Origin: Treponema sp.
Lineage (GTDB): Bacteria; Spirochaetota; Spirochaetia; Treponematales; Treponemataceae
Length of the DNA stretch: 64,000 nt
Direction of reading: 5' to 3'
Assembly: GCA_017940005.1 (NCBI GenBank)
Contig: JAGAZO010000004.1
Span: forward strand, 1 to 64,000
Positions 1 to 9,990 of this stretch are shown piece by piece. The stretch's first letter is position 1. The number at the start of each line of letters is the position of its first letter. The position numbers were made by a program, and so were the translations under genes. The notes under the pieces were generated by a model. That model was given only the letters and a program-made list of their open reading frames with translations. It had not been told where the DNA came from and searched no databases.

Positions 1-40
1 GCCGGCGTTCGTTCTGAGCCAGGATCAAACTCTCCATTAT
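1..40 (-). rRNA. rrs: 16S rRNA, 5' end only (partial)
   Basis: Read on the minus strand, this segment carries the universal bacterial 16S start (the AGAGTTTGATCCTGGCTCAG primer region at 33-14) followed by AACGAACGCCGGC. The mature 5' end is placed near position 40 by counting back from the 27F site. The rest of the gene lies outside the window to the left. Confidence 0.97.
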
Positions 41-206
41 CTCTGCCATACGGGTTGCCCCGAACGGCCTTATTCCTATGCAGTTTGTCCCGCCACTCGA
101 GTCCCCTCTCGTGGCTTCGCTCGCGTGGTTGTCCTCCGCGCTATCTTCCTTCCCTTCCCTCTGTCTGCTGAACATCATGCGCTGCCTGTTGGCGCGCGTG
201 AGGTGT
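41..206 (-). other. rRNA leader (transcribed spacer upstream of 16S)
   Basis: This is the stretch between the predicted rRNA start site and mature 16S. It holds no convincing ORF. A short frame over 78-380 on the plus strand opposes the rRNA leader and is regarded as spurious. The leader should contain processing-stem and antitermination sequences, but I could not identify a boxA with confidence. Confidence 0.6.
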
Positions 207-236
207 ATATTACACCTTTCTTCCCATCTTTGTCAA
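207..236 (-). promoter_or_regulatory. rRNA operon promoter (sigma70-like)
   Basis: On the minus strand a perfect TTGACA (-35, 236-231) is followed after 18 bases by TAATAT (-10, 212-207). Upstream lies an A/G-rich tract (about 237-270) that resembles an UP element. The -10 sits inside a GGTGT/ACACC inverted repeat at 202-216. Its placement about 170 bases upstream of 16S fits an rrn promoter. Confidence 0.8.
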
Positions 237-306
237 CCCCCTCCTTCATCTTTTTTCATCTTTTTTTTTCGCGCCGCTTTTCCCTCTCGCATGCATAAAA
301 AATCTG

Positions 307-657
307 TTAATCATGACTTTGTGCAAGCGCTTCGTCACGACGAGCCAACTCTTCATTGCAATGCTTTATCTCTTCAATGATTGCAATCACATCTTCATCG
401 TCCGCCTTGATAGACTGCGCGTTTTCGTTGATAATCTTTTCAGCAACTTTTTTGCCAAGCACAGCAAATTGCTCATCACGCTTTGTTTCAAACTGTCGTC
501 GTTCTATGCGCACAACACTTTTATCGCTGAAATCTTGCACTGCATTGCTTGCCTTACTAATCGCAGTCTTTGAAACCTCAACGCCTTTGTCAAAAGCATT
601 TTTTGAAACTTCCACACCTTTATCAAGATACTTTTTAATCTTGTCACTGAATTCCAT
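307..657 (-). CDS. Small helical repeat protein of unknown function (116 aa)
   Basis: I do not recognise a family. The N-terminal third contains an 11-residue repeat (DKGVEVSKNAF, DKGVEVSKTAI, then a degenerate SKASNAVQDFS), a periodicity typical of amphipathic helices that lie on membranes or form coiled coils. The rest is charged and predicted helical, without Cys, signal peptide or membrane segment. The start is supported by a strong Shine-Dalgarno (GAGGAGGT, 5 bases before ATG). The gene points towards the rRNA operon and ends about 70 bases upstream of the rRNA -35 box, so read-through into rRNA is possible. Function unknown; existence as a gene is well supported by the ribosome-binding site. 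Confidence 0.75.
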   Translation of the reverse strand: MEFSDKIKKYLDKGVEVSKNAFDKGVEVSKTAISKASNAVQDFSDKSVVRIERRQFETKRDEQFAVLGKKVAEKIINENAQSIKADDEDVIAIIEEIKHCNEELARRDEALAQSHD

Positions 658-870
658 GCGTACCTCCTCGCATAATCACTCTTTAAAATTTAACAATACA
701 TGAAACAATGGCTTCAAGAATTATTAAATTACATGCGTGCCACGTGTATATGAGCACATGCGCTGTCCTGCTTACATACTCAAAGTAAAAATACACGCGT
801 TAGGCAAACGTGCATTTTAAACACGCTTTATTATAATATACACTATTTTATGCAATTCACAAAATTAATT

Positions 871-3800
871 CTACGGCCGACGCACCGCAAGCAAAGTCAA
901 ATCATCAAGTTGTTCATCTTCACGCAAGAACGCATACTCAAGATAATTTTCTCCCTCGGTACTTGGCTGCTTTGCGCTGCAATAATAATCATAGCGATTG
1001 AAACAAGTTTGCAAAAATGCATCAATTTTTTTATCAACGCGCACAACATCAGCAGCGCTAACATCGAGCGGTTTATACATGCGGAAAACTTTTTCTATAG
1101 ACACAAGAGCAAGTATTGCATCTTCAATAGTACCGTTGCATTGAGAGAAATCGAATTCGAGCACTTCAGCAGGTACAGGATTGTGATATTTTTCAAGCAC
1201 ATACTTTTTGCGGGAAAAAACTGATTCGATAATCGCAGCAACGCGCGCGCTTTCCAACTGTTCAGATTCTTCTCCCACCTTATGATTACCATGCGCCGCA
1301 CCTTCTTGCATTCCATACTGCATGCATTTTACAACAGCAAATGATGCGTCGCGGAATTTTCTTGTTGCCTCTTCAATGCCGTCTGTATATAGAAACAGCA
1401 CATCGCCTTTTTTAAGTGTTGTCCGTTCAACTTTAAAACCGCCTCTCATATCCACCATAAATGATGGGAGCGGTCCTGCTGCAGGCGTTTCAACGAGTGT
1501 AAGCATTTTTTCTTTTTGCGCTACACTATCGTATATGTGCACGATATTATCTCCCGCATTACACATATATACATCGCCTGTCTGCGTATCAAAAAGACAG
1601 ATTATGATTGCTGCAAATTTTCCCTTGATGCCGAGCGATTCAATGAAGTCATTTATCTGCACAATGAGATTGTTAATTCGTGTACCATCTTTTTCATATG
1701 ACCACGACTCAAAATACTTGCGGAACAGCGTCGCAACAACAGTCATCAAAAGAGCAGCAGGTACACCGTGCCCAGACGCATCGCATTTTATGAGGACATA
1801 CCAGCGATTATCAAGTTTCTTATAATCAAAGTAGTCACCCGATACACCGGAAGCTCCTTCATAGTAGCCAAAGCACTGCACGTTATCCTCATTGAGACGC
1901 GCAACTGTTTCCTTTACGCCATCGCTGCCTGTGTAGAGCGGCAAAAATGTCTGCTGCACAACTTTGCCGTCCATGAGCAGTTTTTCATCTTGTGCTGCTT
2001 TTACAAGGCCTCGCGTCATTTCATTCACGCTTTCTCCAAGCTGTCCTATCTCATCATGATGCTTGATTTCAATATCTTTACCGGCAAGTTTTGTTTTATC
2101 AGTCGTGTCGCCAATAGTTTTAACAAGTTGTGCAAGCTTTCGTATAGGCGACACAATCACAGATGCCATAATGAACGAGCTAACAGCTCCTATCGATACT
2201 GCTATGAGCGCAATAATAATCGTTGTTATAACTATTCCTCGTTGTGCTTCATCAACAGAAGCAATGAGTTTTTCTGTTGACACTTTTACAAAGACAATGC
2301 CGCGCACATATTCTTGCGAAGAGCCTTGTCGATACAAAACAGGACGATAAAACAAATAGCTTGTATTACCTCTATCAAGACGTACGTTGTTATATTCTGG
2401 CACAGAACCTCTGCCTTGCAAAGAAATGTCATTGAGCAAGGCGGTGAGTTTTGTTGAAAGCTGCGTCGTTATTTCAGCAATCTCTTCACGACGGGCAACA
2501 GACCTGCTGTCCGTGCGCAATGCAAGTGCAATCCCTTCAGCATTAAGTTCTGTTATGTCCTGTGCAATCGTTCCCGCACTTTCAACAGCAAGGTCATTGA
2601 GCGATTCACAATAATCGGTAATCTGTATAATTGTTTCATCAATGATTTTAGACTCACCATATGACAGAGATACATTATTAATTTTTTGACTGATATCGAC
2701 ATCGTTTGTAGCCCATACATACGCAAGGCTTGTATTGCTGTTGTTCGATGGATAGCCTGTAATCGTAACATATTCTGCTTCGTCTATTGCTGATTTTCTG
2801 TCGGGCAAATAATTCAATTCAAGAAGATTTTGGCTGGGCATATAAATGCGCGTGCTTGCAGTAAGGCTGTCGAGCAATATATCGATGCGCTCAAACAATC
2901 CATGCGCAAGCGTCTGTTCTTGTGTACGCACCATGCTGATTCCAAGCGGCACAGAAACGAGTATGACTATCATAACAACAAGTAGAGATGCAAGCCCCAT
3001 TAGCTTAAACTTGAGGCTCACACCTTTTTGCCTCAACTGCACCGTCTTTTTCTTTTTTTCTTGCGGCATAACATCTCCTATAATGAGCGCCTTAATTTCA
3101 GAGCGAACAGTTGCTGCACTTTTCGCAGTTTGCACAAGTCCTGCCACTGTAAAAGCAAGCACAACAAATGCAAGCAAAAATATCGCCCAAAGCAAAATAG
3201 TTCCCAGGTGAATGCGGTGCCCTTCTTGCGTTTCAACCGGCTTCCACGATGGAACATAGACATATTGTTTTTCAATTTTTACTGTGCCGTTTTTTTCAAT
3301 GCGTATCATCGCGTCACTCATATGCAATCCGCGATCAGAGTGAACAAGCCCGATGCGATACGTACCTTCTTGAAGCTCGCTTCCAAGCTTTATATCTGCA
3401 ATACGGTTATCTGACAAAACTCTAAACGAGCCGTCCTCTCGCCTTATAGTCAAATCATAAGGAGCAACGCCATCTGCATCTATAAAAATAGTGTTGATAG
3501 TACCATCATACGTGAACCCCCCACCGGTGATTGAAAGCGTTAAATTGCCAAAAATATCGGACGAACGCTCGACAGCGCTGATATATGTCGCTGGAACATA
3601 TTTATTGAGAATTAATAAAACGGAAGAGGCCTCGCCTATGTTGCCGACACTGTCTATAGCTGCAACTGAAAACACGTAAATGCCATTGCGCCTGTTTGCA
3701 TACGAAACTGATTCAGCAACACCAAGTATTCTGCGCGGCAATGCATCAGCATTTTCAAGCGCGACTGCATGGGACACGGCAATCGACGACACAATCGCTT

Positions 3801-5547
3801 TTACTGCATCGTCATCAAGCAAAATAGGATGACGGTTCCGCACTGTAATGCGTTCATCCACAGAAGCTACATATTGCAGATTCCACGTATAGCCTGCAAT
3901 ATCATCGTCAATTTCAGCGTGTTGCCAATGTATGTTGAACGTGTTTGAATTCACAAAACCAAATTTATCAATAGGCGGTGAAACAATAACAGGCTTTTGC
4001 GGAGGCGTCAAATCAAGGTAATACTGCACATCAGAAGATAAAGACCAGTTTCCCGCATAGTCTGCTGCACGAACTTTAAAAAACCATATTCCCTCGCGCT
4101 CTGCCTTCACTTCCACAACTCGTTCCGACGGAAGATTCATAAGCTGTAACGGCGGCTCCACAGCATTATCCTGCGACCAGCTCCATGAAAATCCTGCTAT
4201 ACCGGAAGAATCGTTAGGGAGCGATACGCGAAAACGAGCGCGCTCCGCAGAAGAACGCTTTCCCTGCACAAAGGAAACAGGCGCAATAGACGGACGAGCA
4301 ACAGATGTATCAGGCTCAAGGCGATATATGGCAGGTACGCTTGCACTTTGTCCACGCGATTGCACGGGAGCGGCAAGCTCCTGCCACACAAATGACAAAT
4401 CTTCACGATGAGCACTATTGCGCGCAATTATTGGAAAAGCAAAAAGGTTTGCGCGCTGTCCCGAAGAAAGCTTTGTTTCGTTCCAGAGTGCACCACGTTT
4501 TTGCGCCATATACACAGTGTCTATACCGCTGCGGTTGTCAAACCATGCAAGCGAGAGCAAATTGTTAAATGAAAAAATGACAGCCCGCTTTGCATTTCCT
4601 TCCCGAGTAATTTGCTCCATGCTGCCTTGCACAAGACCATTTCGCGAAAGGACTGCCATGCAGATATGCGCATTCTCAGATGTGTACAGCGTGCGCTCCC
4701 ATGCAAGATACATTGAGCCGTTGAAACTGTACAAAAATGGACGCTGATTGTGATACTGGGAAAATTCATGCGTGCTGTTCGGAGGAAGTGAACGCGCATC
4801 TGTGAGCAATACAGGACGTGACCACGTGCGACCGCCGTCTGCAGAAAACGTCTCGTACAACTGATATGAAATTCTGCTGCCGGTAATGTACTGCGCCTGA
4901 AATATAACCGTTTCCCCTTCATCTGAAGAAACGAGCACAGGAACAAATGAATTAGTCAGTCCGCTGTCTCCTGCAAAACGAGAGAACGGTGTCCACATTT
5001 TTCCGTCATCTGAAAACGCAATGCGCATATTGAATGAATCACTCTGCCCCACAGACACAAACAGCATGAAAGAGCCGCGCAGCGTTGCATAAATACGAGG
5101 AGCAATAAATGGCTGACTATCGGAAGCGATTTCAAAACTTTTAAAATTGCGCGCGCCATCAGTTGAAACAAATACTGAAAGCTTCATGACATCAGAGAGC
5201 ACTGCAACTGCAATTGTTCCGTTTGACGATACAGCCGCAGAATAAATGTCGGGCACTTCGCCTGAATACGGGAACGGCCCTGCAAAACGACTATTCGTCT
5301 GCCAGTGATTGTCTTCATCGAGATACTGACACGAAAGCCATATCGTTTCAGAAGCAGTTTGCACTTCTTGCCAAAACACATATGATGACTTGGCATTGGA
5401 AACAACGCAGGGGAAACGAGCGTCGCCCATTGTAATGCGTACCGGAGATTCCCAATAAAAATTTTGTGCAAAAAGCGAGGATGCAAAATTGATTAATAAC
5501 AAAGCACATATTGCAATGAGTGCTTTACCATATGTTTTTCTTTCCAT
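871..5547 (-). CDS. Membrane sensor with sialidase-like propeller, HAMP and SpoIIE/PP2C phosphatase domain
   Basis: About 1558 aa. A signal/anchor (about 8-28) is followed by a roughly 740-residue extracytoplasmic region with Asp-box-like repeats (STDGARNF near 129, SDDGKMW near 180, SADGGRTW near 236) typical of BNR/sialidase propellers, then Ig/FN3-like segments. A transmembrane helix lies near 783-805, another near 850-872, a second periplasmic sensor region at about 873-1105, a helix near 1106-1132, then HAMP (about 1133-1190) and a SpoIIE-type phosphatase (about 1220-1400, with VSGDYFD, DASGHG and YTDGIEEA metal-binding motifs). It should dephosphorylate an anti-anti-sigma-like partner in response to an extracytoplasmic signal. 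ATG at 5547 overlaps the upstream stop (TGATG), so the two genes are translationally coupled. Similar large RsbU-like proteins occur in other treponemes. Confidence 0.9.
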   Translation of the reverse strand: MERKTYGKALIAICALLLINFASSLFAQNFYWESPVRITMGDARFPCVVSNAKSSYVFWQEVQTASETIWLSCQYLDEDNHWQTNSRFAGPFPYSGEVPDIYSAAVSSNGTIAVAVLSDVMKLSVFVSTDGARNFKSFEIASDSQPFIAPRIYATLRGSFMLFVSVGQSDSFNMRIAFSDDGKMWTPFSRFAGDSGLTNSFVPVLVSSDEGETVIFQAQYITGSRISYQLYETFSADGGRTWSRPVLLTDARSLPPNSTHEFSQYHNQRPFLYSFNGSMYLAWERTLYTSENAHICMAVLSRNGLVQGSMEQITREGNAKRAVIFSFNNLLSLAWFDNRSGIDTVYMAQKRGALWNETKLSSGQRANLFAFPIIARNSAHREDLSFVWQELAAPVQSRGQSASVPAIYRLEPDTSVARPSIAPVSFVQGKRSSAERARFRVSLPNDSSGIAGFSWSWSQDNAVEPPLQLMNLPSERVVEVKAEREGIWFFKVRAADYAGNWSLSSDVQYYLDLTPPQKPVIVSPPIDKFGFVNSNTFNIHWQHAEIDDDIAGYTWNLQYVASVDERITVRNRHPILLDDDAVKAIVSSIAVSHAVALENADALPRRILGVAESVSYANRRNGIYVFSVAAIDSVGNIGEASSVLLILNKYVPATYISAVERSSDIFGNLTLSITGGGFTYDGTINTIFIDADGVAPYDLTIRREDGSFRVLSDNRIADIKLGSELQEGTYRIGLVHSDRGLHMSDAMIRIEKNGTVKIEKQYVYVPSWKPVETQEGHRIHLGTILLWAIFLLAFVVLAFTVAGLVQTAKSAATVRSEIKALIIGDVMPQEKKKKTVQLRQKGVSLKFKLMGLASLLVVMIVILVSVPLGISMVRTQEQTLAHGLFERIDILLDSLTASTRIYMPSQNLLELNYLPDRKSAIDEAEYVTITGYPSNNSNTSLAYVWATNDVDISQKINNVSLSYGESKIIDETIIQITDYCESLNDLAVESAGTIAQDITELNAEGIALALRTDSRSVARREEIAEITTQLSTKLTALLNDISLQGRGSVPEYNNVRLDRGNTSYLFYRPVLYRQGSSQEYVRGIVFVKVSTEKLIASVDEAQRGIVITTIIIALIAVSIGAVSSFIMASVIVSPIRKLAQLVKTIGDTTDKTKLAGKDIEIKHHDEIGQLGESVNEMTRGLVKAAQDEKLLMDGKVVQQTFLPLYTGSDGVKETVARLNEDNVQCFGYYEGASGVSGDYFDYKKLDNRWYVLIKCDASGHGVPAALLMTVVATLFRKYFESWSYEKDGTRINNLIVQINDFIESLGIKGKFAAIIICLFDTQTGDVYMCNAGDNIVHIYDSVAQKEKMLTLVETPAAGPLPSFMVDMRGGFKVERTTLKKGDVLFLYTDGIEEATRKFRDASFAVVKCMQYGMQEGAAHGNHKVGEESEQLESARVAAIIESVFSRKKYVLEKYHNPVPAEVLEFDFSQCNGTIEDAILALVSIEKVFRMYKPLDVSAADVVRVDKKIDAFLQTCFNRYDYYCSAKQPSTEGENYLEYAFLREDEQLDDLTLLAVRRP

Positions 5548-8500
5548 CACAACAACGCCTTTATCTTTCTCTGCAAATCAATGATTTTTGACGAGCGCCT
5601 GTTTTCAGCTTTTTGCAAAAGCTGCTCAACGAGCGCATTTGCCGTGATTATATTGTTATTTTGCATTTCAACGATTGCGCTTTGATATTTTGCTTCGTCT
5701 TCAGATGAAAGCACTATGACAGCTCTGCCGCCGATAAGAATCTGAATGCGGTCTTTTAAGAGGAGTGCCTCATCGTTGTTTGGATTCAAGCTTATAGCTT
5801 CATCGAGCAGTGAAAGCGCAGATTGAAGGCGCACTTCGTCTCGCCCTGCTGAATTGACAATGCCACGCGCTTGACTTGTCAGATTTTCAGAGCGTGTGAT
5901 AGCCGTTCTATCCTGCGGTTTTTGGCGAATACCTAAATCAATCTCCACATTATATATCAACTGGCTTAACCCTGGATACGACGGATTGATTTCATACAAA
6001 TCGAGCAAATCCGTGTATGATTGCTGCTCGCGCCCCCGCACAGTGTAATTTGTGCGCACATTTTCTATGCGTCGTGCAAACAGCTCTGAAAACCCGTCAG
6101 GATCAAGGATTTGCTGTATACGCAACGTGAGCAGGCTTGCTTCTTGATTGAGTGGATACACAAGTTGCACCTCTTGAAGTTTTTGAAGCGCCTGCTCAAG
6201 CACAGCCCTTCCTTCATGAGTACGCCCTGCCTGCAACAAGTCACCACCTTGTTTAAAATACTGCTGTGCAATGCTTAAAATCTGCGACATTTCAGGATAT
6301 AACGGCGCAGATGGCGGAATAACACGTCCAGTCTTCATAGAAAGCGCTGTATTCACAAGCGCGAGCAGAGTTACAATCTCTTCGTCTTTATCAACATTGG
6401 TGATTGCCCATAAATTTTCCGCCTGCGTCAAAATAGTTTCAGCTCTGTCAAAATTGCCGTTATAGTACTCTCGGCGCGCCTGCGTTTTAAGCTCGCGCAC
6501 TTGACGCACAATAATCTCGTTTTGTTTTATCTGAATTTGCATGCCAAGTGAAGCAAGCCGCGTATCCGACTGCGCTCGCAATGATGCCGATTCTTCATAT
6601 GCAAGCGATTCATTGTATTTCGTACGCGCTTCCTGCAGCCGACGGCGCGCTTCGTCAAAACTGTTCGATGCGAGCGCTGTCTGTGCTTGCGAATACCGTA
6701 ACTCCGCTTCATTTTGCGCAAGCCGCGCAGCCCTGACCTGTTCTGCGGCAGATGACTCTATTTGACTGATTGAAGTAACAAATGAGTCAAGCTGTGCCAT
6801 TGAATCATAAATTGTACGCAGCTGTATGCGATAGGAGTCAACATATTCTCCTTGCGACAAGCGCGTATATGCATTTCCAAGCACAATCTTATTCGATGCG
6901 ACAGACTCTCGAAGTTGAGCAGCCAGTGCAAGCGCTTTAGATGGATACTTCATCGTAAGTGCAGTCGCGGCATCATATACGCCATTGTAGCTGCTCATCA
7001 TTTCATCATAGTCTGCTTTACGCAAATCGACATACGTTGTTCCGCATAAAGCGTAATACGATGTATTCCGCTGCCACAATTCTGTTATCGTGTTTCTCTT
7101 AAAAGTATCAGCATCTTCAGCAATTTTTCGGTATGCATCTGCAAGCGGTTTGAGCAAAATGAGCTGGTCAGCATCAGTATTTTCTGCTTGCATAAATGTA
7201 CGCGCGCGTGCGTCTGAAGCAAATGCGGCATCAGCACTTCGCACGACAATCTTTTCAATTGCTTCGGCAGAGGTGAGAAGCGAAGATGCATACGAACTGC
7301 CAGCTTCCTCCGCAGCAGCAGGATTTTCAGGAGCAGCGCGAGAAAACGCATTTCGCTTTGCAGTGACTATGTCCGAACTGCTGTCAAGCAATGCGGATAT
7401 GTGCTCGAAAAGAAAATCAGCATACTCAAGCGATATATAAAAATTAGGAAATTGGTTTTGCTCCGCACTATTGTCGTGCTCATCGTTGAAAAGCGCATGC
7501 AGATTTTTGATTGACTTTCCAATTGCCGCAAGAGAAGAAATTGTTTTAAGCGGTAACACAGATGGAAATGCGGCAACTTCTGAAAACATGCTGCTAGATG
7601 CCGCGACAAACGATGCGGCATGTGCTTCTATTGCAAGCGCAACTTCGTCTTTCATACGCTCAATGAGCTTATTCCACTCATAGTCAACTGCACCTGCAAT
7701 GCCCGAATCAGGAATTGATTGAATGCCAAGAATATAACGCGACACAAACGGTAAAAAAGAAGCATCAGTAATTTCAGGATTTCCTGCTTTCAACGATTCA
7801 AAAATGGCCAGCAATGTTGCGCCGAACTGATGCACGCTCTTGCGCACTGTAGCATATTCTGCATACGCCTTTTCCACTTCCGCAAATGATGCCTGAGCTT
7901 TTGCAATATCGCTTACATGAACAGATGCAGTAAATGAGTTGACAGCATTATTCATGCGCGGCTGAATATTTTCAAACAGCATAATGGTGTCATCAACGTT
8001 CTCTATCACTTCGCGTACATGCAATGCGTACTCATCATCGTGTGCAGCAAAAAAATCATCTTGATACATGAAAAAACCGCTGCGTGCTTTTTGAGCGCCT
8101 GCTGTGTACTCATCGCGATGCGTCAAGTCTGCGCTTTCCTGCAAAATCGCTAATAATTGCTTCCGATACACGTTGAATTGCGCCGCTACCTGTGCATCAT
8201 GTATAAATGCAAGCTGGCGGTCGGTAGGATTTTTTTCAAGAGACTGGAGCTCTTGTATTATTGCAAGTATTTTTTCATCATTCTCAGGCTCGTGTAAAAT
8301 CACTTCAATAAGCGTATGTGCTATTTCAGAATATTTGCCGCGCACTTTCATAATATGACGCACGCGTTTTTGTGCAGCATCAAACATGTCTGGATATACA
8401 TCTATAAAATCATGAAGCGACAGAAGTGCAGCATCATAATTTGTATCTTCAATAAGCGCATCGATTTCAGCAAGTGACAAAACAGCATCTCTCGCGCTCT

Positions 8501-8561
8501 GCGCAAAAAACGCGGGAATGGCAAAGAGGAAAAAAAATACCGTCAAAAAACGACGCTTCAT
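5547..8561 (-). CDS. Exported TPR/coiled-coil-rich protein, partner of the SpoIIE phosphatase
   Basis: About 1004 aa with a clear signal peptide (MKRRFLTVFFFLFAIPAFFA). The rest is almost entirely alpha-helical with TPR-like segments, especially in the C-terminal third (about 690-1000), where helix pairs with spaced Ala/Gly/Tyr/Pro recur. No enzymatic motif is visible. ATG at 8561 is preferred over an in-frame GTG at 8567 because an AGGTG ribosome-binding site lies just before it. The stop codon overlaps the phosphatase start by one base, so they form one operon. I infer a periplasmic scaffold or sensor working with the phosphatase; this pairing resembles T. pallidum TP0854/TP0855 (from memory). 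Confidence 0.8.
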   Translation of the reverse strand: MKRRFLTVFFFLFAIPAFFAQSARDAVLSLAEIDALIEDTNYDAALLSLHDFIDVYPDMFDAAQKRVRHIMKVRGKYSEIAHTLIEVILHEPENDEKILAIIQELQSLEKNPTDRQLAFIHDAQVAAQFNVYRKQLLAILQESADLTHRDEYTAGAQKARSGFFMYQDDFFAAHDDEYALHVREVIENVDDTIMLFENIQPRMNNAVNSFTASVHVSDIAKAQASFAEVEKAYAEYATVRKSVHQFGATLLAIFESLKAGNPEITDASFLPFVSRYILGIQSIPDSGIAGAVDYEWNKLIERMKDEVALAIEAHAASFVAASSSMFSEVAAFPSVLPLKTISSLAAIGKSIKNLHALFNDEHDNSAEQNQFPNFYISLEYADFLFEHISALLDSSSDIVTAKRNAFSRAAPENPAAAEEAGSSYASSLLTSAEAIEKIVVRSADAAFASDARARTFMQAENTDADQLILLKPLADAYRKIAEDADTFKRNTITELWQRNTSYYALCGTTYVDLRKADYDEMMSSYNGVYDAATALTMKYPSKALALAAQLRESVASNKIVLGNAYTRLSQGEYVDSYRIQLRTIYDSMAQLDSFVTSISQIESSAAEQVRAARLAQNEAELRYSQAQTALASNSFDEARRRLQEARTKYNESLAYEESASLRAQSDTRLASLGMQIQIKQNEIIVRQVRELKTQARREYYNGNFDRAETILTQAENLWAITNVDKDEEIVTLLALVNTALSMKTGRVIPPSAPLYPEMSQILSIAQQYFKQGGDLLQAGRTHEGRAVLEQALQKLQEVQLVYPLNQEASLLTLRIQQILDPDGFSELFARRIENVRTNYTVRGREQQSYTDLLDLYEINPSYPGLSQLIYNVEIDLGIRQKPQDRTAITRSENLTSQARGIVNSAGRDEVRLQSALSLLDEAISLNPNNDEALLLKDRIQILIGGRAVIVLSSEDEAKYQSAIVEMQNNNIITANALVEQLLQKAENRRSSKIIDLQRKIKALL

Positions 8562-8691
8562 GGTCACCTGTGAATCGCAGTTACTCCCTTGTTATAGTAT
8601 CATATTTTTCAATAAAATACTATTTGATTTTCGGTAGATACATTCACAAAATGGAGAAAAAAAACCGAATATAATATATACTAGCTTATAG

Positions 8692-9990
8692 ATGAAACAT
8701 TTTTTGCTCATATTGGCAACATCATTTTTTCTCACCGCAATAGCCTCGCCTGCACACACGCTTGATTTTACCGACGTACATGTTAACCTGTCTGATGCGT
8801 TCTCAGTGCTTGAAGGAAAAAACGAAGGCACAACAGCGTTTCGCTCGCTGATGATTCCATGGGGCGGAAAGGCAGAAAGTCTCGGCACCGCATATACAGG
8901 GCTTGCAGACGATGTAAGCTGCCTTGAATATAATCCTGGCGCAAGCGCTGTACTTGCCAAAACAGAAGCAGCAATATTTCACAACTCATGGATTGCAGAT
9001 TCTGCTATGGAATCAATCGCGGCGACGGGAAGAATCGGCAATCTCGGGCTCGGTGGAGCGATGCGCTGTTTCTACATTCCGTTCAGCGAATACAACTCAT
9101 TTGGTGAACGTGTTGCAAAAAGCTACTACACCGAAACAACGGTACTGTTCAACATAGCATATAATTTTTTTGCCGGCTACTATTTTAAGGGGATCGCAGT
9201 TGGACTAAACGCAAAGGCAGCATGGCGCGGTGTTCCCGACTATACAGACAACAACACAGATGCCATCATAAAGGGGTCGGGGCTTTCACAATCAGGTCTT
9301 GCAATCGCCGGGGATGCGGGAATCATGCTGCGTTTCAATGTTGGAAAATTTTTTAGCTCGCGCGAATCAAATTTCCGTGTAGGATTGAATATTTTAAACG
9401 CAGGTGCAGCAATTACCGGTTTCGGCAAACGCGTGCAACTCGACGACCCGCTTCCCACAAGCGCAACGCTCGGCATCTCATACAGAATGATTAAACCGCT
9501 TATGCTCACACTTGAATTCCGACAACCGTTCAATCTGCTGAACTTCAGCGAATACCACATGTGGTCAGCGGGTATTGGAACGCAAGTGCTCGTGACTAAT
9601 TTTTTCAGCGTGCTCGGCGGGTTTTCATTGAAAGGAGCAAATCCTCGTATCAGTTTAGGAATGGAATTCACTATACTGAAAAATATTCAGATGCATGTAA
9701 ACTACACGCTCGACTTGACTTCATCGGCAAATCCTGTAAACAGAATAAGCGCTTCTGCAAAACTACTACTTGGCGACGGCGGCAGAGCGGAAAAGCAAAA
9801 ACGCATCGACGAACTTTACAACAGAGGATTAGCATATTTTGTACAATACGATTTTGAAGCGGCAATAGCCTGCTGGAACGAGGTGCTTACGCTCGACAAG
9901 CGTTTCGACCCCGCGATTGAAGGCATAAAAAGTGCGACGATGGAACTTGAGCTTTTTCAAAGAATACGGGACGCGCAAATATTAGAATGA
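8692..9990 (+). CDS. UPF0164-family outer-membrane protein (FadL/PorV-like)
   Basis: 432 aa with a signal peptide (about 1-22) and the family hallmark just after it, GGKAESLGTAYTGLADD followed by an EYNPG motif. The body alternates short amphipathic strands as in a FadL-like beta-barrel. The C-terminal 60 residues form a TPR-like helical hairpin (RIDELYNRGLAYF onward), which is unusual for a barrel end. Related treponemal proteins are considered long-chain fatty-acid transport-like outer-membrane proteins. There is no Shine-Dalgarno. A TATAAT at 8670-8675 and a TATACT at 8677-8682 lie close to the ATG, so the leader is at most about 10 bases. The 3' end overlaps the convergent GH57 gene by 9 bases. 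Confidence 0.88.
   Translation: MKHFLLILATSFFLTAIASPAHTLDFTDVHVNLSDAFSVLEGKNEGTTAFRSLMIPWGGKAESLGTAYTGLADDVSCLEYNPGASAVLAKTEAAIFHNSWIADSAMESIAATGRIGNLGLGGAMRCFYIPFSEYNSFGERVAKSYYTETTVLFNIAYNFFAGYYFKGIAVGLNAKAAWRGVPDYTDNNTDAIIKGSGLSQSGLAIAGDAGIMLRFNVGKFFSSRESNFRVGLNILNAGAAITGFGKRVQLDDPLPTSATLGISYRMIKPLMLTLEFRQPFNLLNFSEYHMWSAGIGTQVLVTNFFSVLGGFSLKGANPRISLGMEFTILKNIQMHVNYTLDLTSSANPVNRISASAKLLLGDGGRAEKQKRIDELYNRGLAYFVQYDFEAAIACWNEVLTLDKRFDPAIEGIKSATMELELFQRIRDAQILE

Noticed and set aside
78-703. Plus-strand ORFs of 86-115 codons over the rRNA leader and the small repeat protein
   Set aside because: They oppose the rRNA leader or a minus-strand gene that has a strong ribosome-binding site; composition is that of an antisense shadow.
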